NCBI GenBank assembly: GCA_002440975.1
Contig: DJWN01000034.1
Location: 1 to 47,107, forward strand
Origin: Bacteroidales bacterium UBA6229
GTDB lineage: Bacteria > Bacteroidota > Bacteroidia > Bacteroidales > F082
Direction of reading: 5' to 3'
DNA length: 47,107 nt
This document shows positions 43,297 through 47,107 of the stretch, piece after piece. Each line of letters starts with the position of its first letter. Position 1 is the first letter of the stretch. Below the pieces are notes generated by a model. It did not search any database. It was not told the DNA's origin and saw nothing but the letters and a program-made list of their open reading frames with translations. Position numbers and translations under genes: made by a program.

Positions 43297-43410
43297 AATT
43301 CACCAAGAGGGACTTACTAAAACAGCTGAATTTCAGCTTTTTGATCACTAACCCAAAAGGGGGAAAGCTAAAATTCCTCAGTTTCTTGACTTTTCGAAAT
43401 GGGCTCAAGA

Positions 43411-43698
43411 TTAGATTTCGTCTGTTTCTACAACTTTAGCGAGCAGATCTGCATAAGGAATTACCAGCAATTTCCTGCCTTCAAATTCTACCTCACTACC
43501 TGAATATTTCTTAAACAATACTACATCGCCAACGCTAATTGCAGGATTCTCTATTACACCAATTGCCAGAACCTTAGCGGTTTGTGGTTTTTCCTTTGCT
43601 GTATCAGGAATAATTAAGCCAGATGCTGTACGCTGTTCTTTCGGATCTTCACTCATGTCCAGGATCACCTGTTCGTTTAAAGGTTGTAACTCTTTCAT
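43411..43698 (-). CDS. Divergent GroES-type co-chaperonin (Cpn10 family)
   Basis: 95 residues, the normal Cpn10 length. The mobile-loop region reads EQRTASGLIIPDTAKEKPQT, followed by AKVLAIG and GDVVLFKKYSGSEVEFEG, which fit the GroES fold. The N-terminus (KELQPLNEQVILDMSEDPKE) is unlike classical GroES. No groEL gene is adjacent, so this is probably a second GroES-like protein in the genome. It sits 15 bp downstream of a thioredoxin-glutaredoxin fusion gene and should be co-transcribed with it. Confidence 0.87.
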   Translation of the reverse strand: MKELQPLNEQVILDMSEDPKEQRTASGLIIPDTAKEKPQTAKVLAIGVIENPAISVGDVVLFKKYSGSEVEFEGRKLLVIPYADLLAKVVETDEI

Positions 43699-43713
43699 AT
43701 TGATATATTTAAA

Positions 43714-44307
43714 TTAGTTATTTGATTGAATTCCAAGTAATCTGTTGATCTTTGCTTTGTCGAAACCAACAATAATTTCACCATTGATATCTGTTTGTGG
43801 CACACCCTGTTGGCCACTACGGCGAACCATTTGTTCGGCTGCAGATTGATTCTTGCTTACATCGATATCAGTGAAACGGATATTATGCGTTTTGAAATAA
43901 GATTTTAAAGTGTTGCACCAGCTGCAAGTAGGTGTAGAATAAACAGTTACCCGCTTCTGAGGAGCTTCACCTTCTTTAGTAGTTGCGTTAAATAAAGATT
44001 CTTCGAAAAGAGAGATGTAGTAAGCCGGATCATTGCATCCTTTAACAATATTTACATACTTAACTCCTTCAAAAACAAGTAAGGAAGGTGCACTTTTTAC
44101 CTGATATTTCTCATGAATATCACTCACCTGACTCACATCAGCCAGCAAAACATTCACATCCGTCAGTTTTTCGGCAGCCTGTTTTAAGTTTGTCAGGCTA
44201 CATTCACTGGACTCATTTCCAGTTTTATAAAGCAAAACGTAATTTTTCTTTTCGGGCACTAAAGCCGCAAGCATCCCTTCGTGGTTTTGTATCGTTTGTA
44301 TCGCCAT
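43714..44307 (-). CDS. Thioredoxin-like/glutaredoxin fusion protein
   Basis: 197 residues with two thioredoxin folds. The N-terminal domain (1-105) keeps the cis-Pro loop (KSAPSLLVFEGVKYV, Pro74) but has no CxxC at the usual place (NESSECS leaves one Cys). The C-terminal domain (118-197) is a glutaredoxin with CSWC (Cys128/Cys131), cis-Pro170 in GVPQTDI and GFDK at the end. It probably reduces disulfides or glutathione-like mixed disulfides in the cytosol. The inactive first domain may bind clients. Coupling with a GroES-like gene hints at a role in protein folding or repair under oxidative stress (inference). Confidence 0.87.
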   Translation of the reverse strand: MAIQTIQNHEGMLAALVPEKKNYVLLYKTGNESSECSLTNLKQAAEKLTDVNVLLADVSQVSDIHEKYQVKSAPSLLVFEGVKYVNIVKGCNDPAYYISLFEESLFNATTKEGEAPQKRVTVYSTPTCSWCNTLKSYFKTHNIRFTDIDVSKNQSAAEQMVRRSGQQGVPQTDINGEIIVGFDKAKINRLLGIQSNN

Positions 44308-44407
44308 GGTTTGTTTTTTATTCGAAGCGAGGAATCAATTTATGTGCCACGCAGCAGATTCAGGATTTTTGGCGTGTCATTTTTGCAAAGCTGACAGAAT
44401 TGCAGCA

Positions 44408-44851
44408 TTAGTAGATCAGCGGAATCAAACGCCAGCTTGATTGTCTGTATTTTTCATAAGCCTCAAAATATTTTATCAAATGTGTCTCTTCATAGTTCAA
44501 CTTGAAAATAAGATTCACACTTAAAACCAGCAAAATAACCAATCTCAAATGACTATAATGCTCAATAACCAAAGTTCCAACAACCAATAGTTGAGCCAGA
44601 TACATCGGATGACGAATCACGGCATAAATCCCATAGGTTACCAATTTACCGTTTGGTTTTGGTATGGGGGTTACATTAAAATTTCCAGGCTTCATTTGCC
44701 AGATGGCAATAATTCCAATAAAAAATCCGGAGACTTCTATCGTCAGCAACCACAAGTTTTCTGCTATCCACGGTCCGCTAAAGAAAAGATAAGCGAGACT
44801 GGTTAACTGCACTGCCACAAATATTCTTGCTATCAAAGGTCCATCGAACAT
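44408..44851 (-). CDS. Membrane methyltransferase of the ICMT/phospholipid N-methyltransferase family
   Basis: 147 residues, with four or five membrane helices. The family signature at the C-terminal half is clear: GIYAVIRHPMYLAQLL, then the cytosolic motif YEETHLIKYFEAYEKYRQ. In this family (isoprenylcysteine carboxyl methyltransferase and relatives) these parts bind S-adenosylmethionine and the lipid substrate. The true substrate in bacteria is mostly unknown. Its leader contains a strong promoter and a three-way-junction RNA structure (44862-44943). Confidence 0.85.
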   Translation of the reverse strand: MFDGPLIARIFVAVQLTSLAYLFFSGPWIAENLWLLTIEVSGFFIGIIAIWQMKPGNFNVTPIPKPNGKLVTYGIYAVIRHPMYLAQLLVVGTLVIEHYSHLRLVILLVLSVNLIFKLNYEETHLIKYFEAYEKYRQSSWRLIPLIY

Positions 44852-44861
44852 ACTTCTAGCT

Positions 44862-44943
44862 AAATAAAAATGACTCCCGGCTGGCCCGCCTCCTTAAAAA
44901 CAGACCTGGTAATGCAAGTAGTGAGTTTGATTACCGGGAGTCG
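44862..44943 (-). ncRNA. Candidate structured RNA: three-way junction with U-rich tail (sRNA or leader element)
   Basis: On the minus strand the predicted transcript starts at about 44943 and folds into three helices. P1 is GACUCCC/GGGAGUC (44942-44936 with 44878-44872). P2 is GGUAAU/AUUACC (44935-44930 with 44913-44908; 16-nt loop). P3 is GGUCUG/CGGGCC (44906-44901 with 44888-44883; loop UUUUUAAGGAGG). P1 is followed at once by AUUUUUAUUU, so it can act as an intrinsic terminator. I know of no Rfam family with this layout. It is either an independent small RNA of about 80 nt or a regulatory leader of the methyltransferase gene that starts 21 nt after P1. Confidence 0.55.
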
Positions 44944-44946
44944 GTG

Positions 44947-44975
44947 CAAAGTTATCAGATTTTGTTTCAGACAAA
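44947..44975 (-). promoter_or_regulatory. Promoter of the structured RNA/methyltransferase transcript
   Basis: The minus strand reads TTTG (44975-44972), 17 nt, TAACTTTG (44954-44947). The expected start falls within one or two bases of the first base of helix P1. Confidence 0.65.
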
Positions 44976-45113
44976 TTGATTTTGAAAAAGTTTCTGCCAA
45001 ACCACCACGACTTACAAAGTAAAACCATCGTCTTATTGTATTTTTTCCCTGTCGGAATAGCTTAATCTTGCTGGAATTATTTTACAACAATTCATTCTAA
45101 TATTTTCAATATC

Positions 45114-45317
45114 ATGGACTTGCATGAAGAAATCAGAAAAGTCCTACTGGAAAACAATCGACCCATGTCCGTTGAAGAAATTACGGATGAGATCAATTTA
45201 CAGGCTTTGTGTACACGACACGATGGATCAGCCGTTTGTAATTTTCAGGTACATAGCCGAAGTTTTAACCATCCAAAACTATTAGAACGTAAAGGAGAAT
45301 GGGTCAAATTAAAATAG
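45114..45317 (+). CDS. Small HARE-HTH-like winged-helix protein
   Basis: 67 residues. The pattern of helix, RPMSVEEITDEINLQALCTR (helix-turn-helix part), a DGSAV turn, a helix (FQVHSRSFNHPKLLER) and a short beta end (KGEWVKLK) fits the HARE-HTH domain. That domain is found in RNA polymerase delta subunit, restriction enzymes and chromatin proteins. As a stand-alone domain it probably binds nucleic acid or acts as an adaptor. No partner gene is adjacent. Confidence 0.75.
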   Translation: MDLHEEIRKVLLENNRPMSVEEITDEINLQALCTRHDGSAVCNFQVHSRSFNHPKLLERKGEWVKLK

Positions 45318-45465
45318 GCTTGGCAGTTCCAGTATAAAAAAAGGATTCTTGCTAATAAAAATCCCATCTTTCTTTCGTTTTCTCAAAATTTGAAATACAT
45401 TTGTCGTACTAAAACCATTGGATGTTTACTTCAATAATGGAGCGTGTTTAATAGCTAAACTGATT

Positions 45466-45491
45466 AATCCCAATCAGTTTAACAATTCATT
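45466..45491. promoter_or_regulatory. Perfect 10-bp inverted repeat upstream of the methyltransferase pseudogene
   Basis: TAAACTGATT, six bases, AATCAGTTTA, centred about 75 bp before the ATG at 45555. No T-run follows. It looks like an operator for a dimeric regulator. Confidence 0.5.
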
Positions 45492-45554
45492 TTATCATCC
45501 CGATCTACGGATGAGGAGTTAGTATTGTGTTTAAATAACCTTAACTTTAATATC

Positions 45555-46329
45555 ATGAATAAAGAAAACACCTCTTTACACGATTTTTCCTTCGAACTGA
45601 TTTGTGAATATTTCTCCAACCTTTAGCGTCAGGGCCCTGGAAGTCAGGAAAATACATTAAAAGCGTTTAGTTTCATTGGCAAGCTTGATGCTGATGCGCA
45701 AATAGCAGATATTGGTTGTGGGACAGGCTCACCTACCAAGGTTCTGGCCAGACACACCGATGGACATTTTACTGGAATAGACCTCTTTCCCGGCTTCATC
45801 ACTATTTTTAACAAAAAAGCCAAAAAATGTGACCTTCAAAGTCGTGTGAAAGGTATGGTCGGCACGATGGCATCACTTCCGCTTGAAAATGAATCGCTTG
45901 ATTTGATCTGGTCAGAAGTTGCGATTTATAACATCGGTTTTTTAGCGCGGCCTGCATGAATGGAAAAAATTCCTGAAAAAAGACGGGTACATCGCTATTT
46001 CGGAGGCCTGTTGGTTTACTAACAGCCGCCCTGTCGAAATTGAAGCGTTCTGGCTGGACGCCTATCTGGATATCGACACTATCGGTAACAAAACGATGCA
46101 ACTGATGAAAGCCGGCTACAAACCAATTGCTGTCTTCATCCTGCCGGAGCATTGCTGGAAGGAAAATTTCTACGTCCCGCAAAAGGCGTTACACATACAA
46201 TTCCTCAGTAAATATGCCGGAAATGCGACCGCAGAAGCTTTTGTTGCCAACGAGCGTCGCGAAGCCGAACTTTATCAAAAGTACCGTTACTACTACGGTT
46301 ATGCATTCTTTATTGCACAGAAAATTTAG
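45555..46329 (+). pseudogene. Class I SAM-dependent methyltransferase, inactivated
   Basis: The frame from the ATG at 45555 reads LHDFSFELICEYFSNL, then TAG (45624-45626) where relatives have an acidic or polar residue, then RQGPGSQENTLKAFSFIGKL and motif I ADIGCGTGSPTKVLA, followed by FTGIDLFPGF. Near 45941 an extra base shifts the frame. The rest (RGLHEWKKFLKKDGYIAISE ... RYYYGYAFFIAQKI) continues to the TAG at 46329. So one nonsense codon and one frameshift break an otherwise full-length small-molecule methyltransferase. The sequence is little diverged otherwise, suggesting recent loss. Confidence 0.82.
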
Positions 46330-46349
46330 TGGCAATTCGTTTTAAATCA

Positions 46350-46384
46350 ACCACACCTGGATTAGTCTATTCGGGTGTGGTTTC
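46350..46384 (+). terminator. Terminator after the methyltransferase pseudogene
   Basis: AACCACACC, sixteen bases, GGTGTGGTT with a short T-rich tail: a perfect nine-pair stem 20 bp past the stop. Confidence 0.65.
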
Positions 46385-46410
46385 GTTTCTTTCTTGCTAT
46401 GTTTTTCTGA

Positions 46411-46635
46411 TTATTGTACAACCAATTTGGCTGTAAACACCCTACCTTCATCGGAAACCCTGACCAAATAAATTCCGGATTTCAGATCCACATCAAGCAG
46501 TTGAAGTTCGCTCCAATGCGCTTCTTTGGCATATACAAGCTTTCCATTTACATTGTAAAGCGCAAGGCTGGCCCGTATGCCATATTCTATAAATGAGCTC
46601 ATTACTGGTTGCTTAATAGCATAATACATTATCAA
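46411..46635 (-). pseudogene. Type IX secretion (T9SS type A) C-terminal sorting domain remnant
   Basis: 74 codons, of which the last 50 are a typical T9SS type A sorting tail: LALYNVNGKLVYAKE, LDVDLKSGIYLVRVSDEG and the terminal TAKLVVQ. The first part (YYAIKQPVMSSFIEYG) lacks the usual YPNP motif, there is no signal peptide, and no cargo domain is joined upstream. It is therefore most likely the end of a deleted secreted protein. Its presence indicates a genome with type IX secretion. Confidence 0.7.
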
Positions 46636-46657
46636 TATTTGAATATATCGAATCCAT

Positions 46658-46680
46658 TCCGAAAAATCAATTTGCCCCTA
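46658..46680. repeat. 23-bp dispersed repeat, copy B
   Basis: The same sequence as 43274-43296 with one substitution, lying upstream of the T9SS tail remnant on the opposite strand sense. Confidence 0.5.
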
Positions 46681-46700
46681 TTCGGAGCAGGCTCAAATAT

Positions 46701-47107
46701 TTAATCTTTAGAAGCCGCAAATTGCCTGCCATAAGTATCAGCATTTATAATCGCTTCATACACTTTTTCAGCTGTGATGTCAGTTCCTTCATGATGAATA
46801 GTGGAGCCTTCCTCAGTGGATTTTCGGGCAACGACCATCAATTTTTCCCTACTCACTTCATCAATTCCAATATCTGCTAAGGTTATGGGAAGGCCAACCG
46901 AGTGACAAAATGCAACAACTTCTCTGATTTCTTGATCAGGAGCATTTATCATCTGCAATCCAGCCTGTAAGCCAAAAGCAACTTTTTCGCCATGGTAATA
47001 CGCATGTGTTTCGGGCAAAGCTGTAAATCCATTGTGAATCGCGTGAGCCGAAGCAAGCCCTCCGCTTTCGAAGCCGATTCCACTAAGTATTTGTAACGAA
47101 ATAAATT
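46701..47107 (-). CDS. gldA: Glycerol dehydrogenase-like iron/zinc alcohol dehydrogenase, 5' part beyond window
   Basis: The C-terminal 135 codons of a group III metal-dependent alcohol dehydrogenase; the start is outside the window. Two zinc-ligand histidines are visible, in GGLASAHAIHNGF and YYHGEKVAFGLQAGL, matching GldA. The end (AEKVYEAIINADTYGRQF) also fits GldA, which oxidises glycerol to dihydroxyacetone with NAD. Other small polyols or 1,2-diols are possible substrates. The frame is open to the right edge. Confidence 0.88.
   Translation of the reverse strand, partial: FISLQILSGIGFESGGLASAHAIHNGFTALPETHAYYHGEKVAFGLQAGLQMINAPDQEIREVVAFCHSVGLPITLADIGIDEVSREKLMVVARKSTEEGSTIHHEGTDITAEKVYEAIINADTYGRQFAASKD

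Noticed and set aside
44862..44943. The structured RNA as bacterial 4.5S/SRP RNA
   Set aside because: It contains ACCAGGUC and AAGGA, reminiscent of SRP RNA, but lacks the GGAA tetraloop and the conserved symmetric and asymmetric internal loops, and it folds as a three-way junction instead of one long hairpin.

Overview
The window reads as a chromosomal segment of a Bacteroidota bacterium, probably of the Bacteroidales/Marinilabiliales type. The signs are the promoter pair TTTG...TAnnTTTG upstream of many genes, the near absence of strong Shine-Dalgarno sites, a type IX secretion C-terminal domain remnant, DUF5916 and DUF4251 proteins, an M56/BlaI pair, and biosynthetic SpeA. The phylum call is firm; anything finer is a guess. 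Most of the window is ordinary single-copy housekeeping gene content, with two accessory stretches.

Layout. 1-2364: a tyrosine recombinase cut by the left edge, then a gene-poor stretch with five 11-bp tandem repeats and the first copy of a 93-bp inverted-repeat element. 2365-7590: a TauE/SafE permease, gdhA, and a BlaR1-like M56 peptidase/BlaI pair with two palindromic operators flanking its promoter. 7703-9706: a glutaminase pseudogene and an S9 hydrolase. 9813-16620: hemolysin III, an anchored unknown, lgt plus an inositol-phosphatase-family gene, the second 93-bp element, a DEAD-box helicase, and NfeD plus macrodomain. 16732-25428: a DUF5916 protein, a PfkB kinase and speA (overlapping DUF5916 tail to tail), a BadF/BadG kinase, miaA and cca.

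25708-31305 is the most interesting block. Five co-directional genes encode a KamA-family radical SAM aminomutase, PcaI and PcaJ-like CoA-transferase subunits, a class III aminotransferase and a PcaF-like thiolase. Together they suggest a route from an alpha-amino acid through a beta-amino acid and a beta-keto acid to acetyl-CoA. The two lysine-binding aspartates of lysine 2,3-aminomutase appear to be replaced (R412, T449). With PcaIJ/PcaF-like partners this points to a dicarboxylic substrate, with 2-aminoadipate to 3-oxoadipate to succinyl-CoA plus acetyl-CoA as the leading hypothesis. No aromatic ring-cleavage genes are nearby.

31369-33310: a beta-carbonic anhydrase, a small unknown, an RRM protein and tRNA-Arg(TCT). 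From the 3' end of this tRNA to about 39000 lies a patchwork island: a DUF234-type ATPase, a broken PLD-family gene, a SNF2 helicase, a transposase remnant, and repeated copies of the tRNA 3' end and its terminator. 39112-47107: DUF4251, pepE, a large secreted repeat protein, a divergent GroES with a thioredoxin-glutaredoxin fusion, a methyltransferase gene preceded by a probable structured RNA, a small HARE-HTH protein, a methyltransferase pseudogene, a T9SS tail remnant, and a gldA-like gene cut by the right edge.
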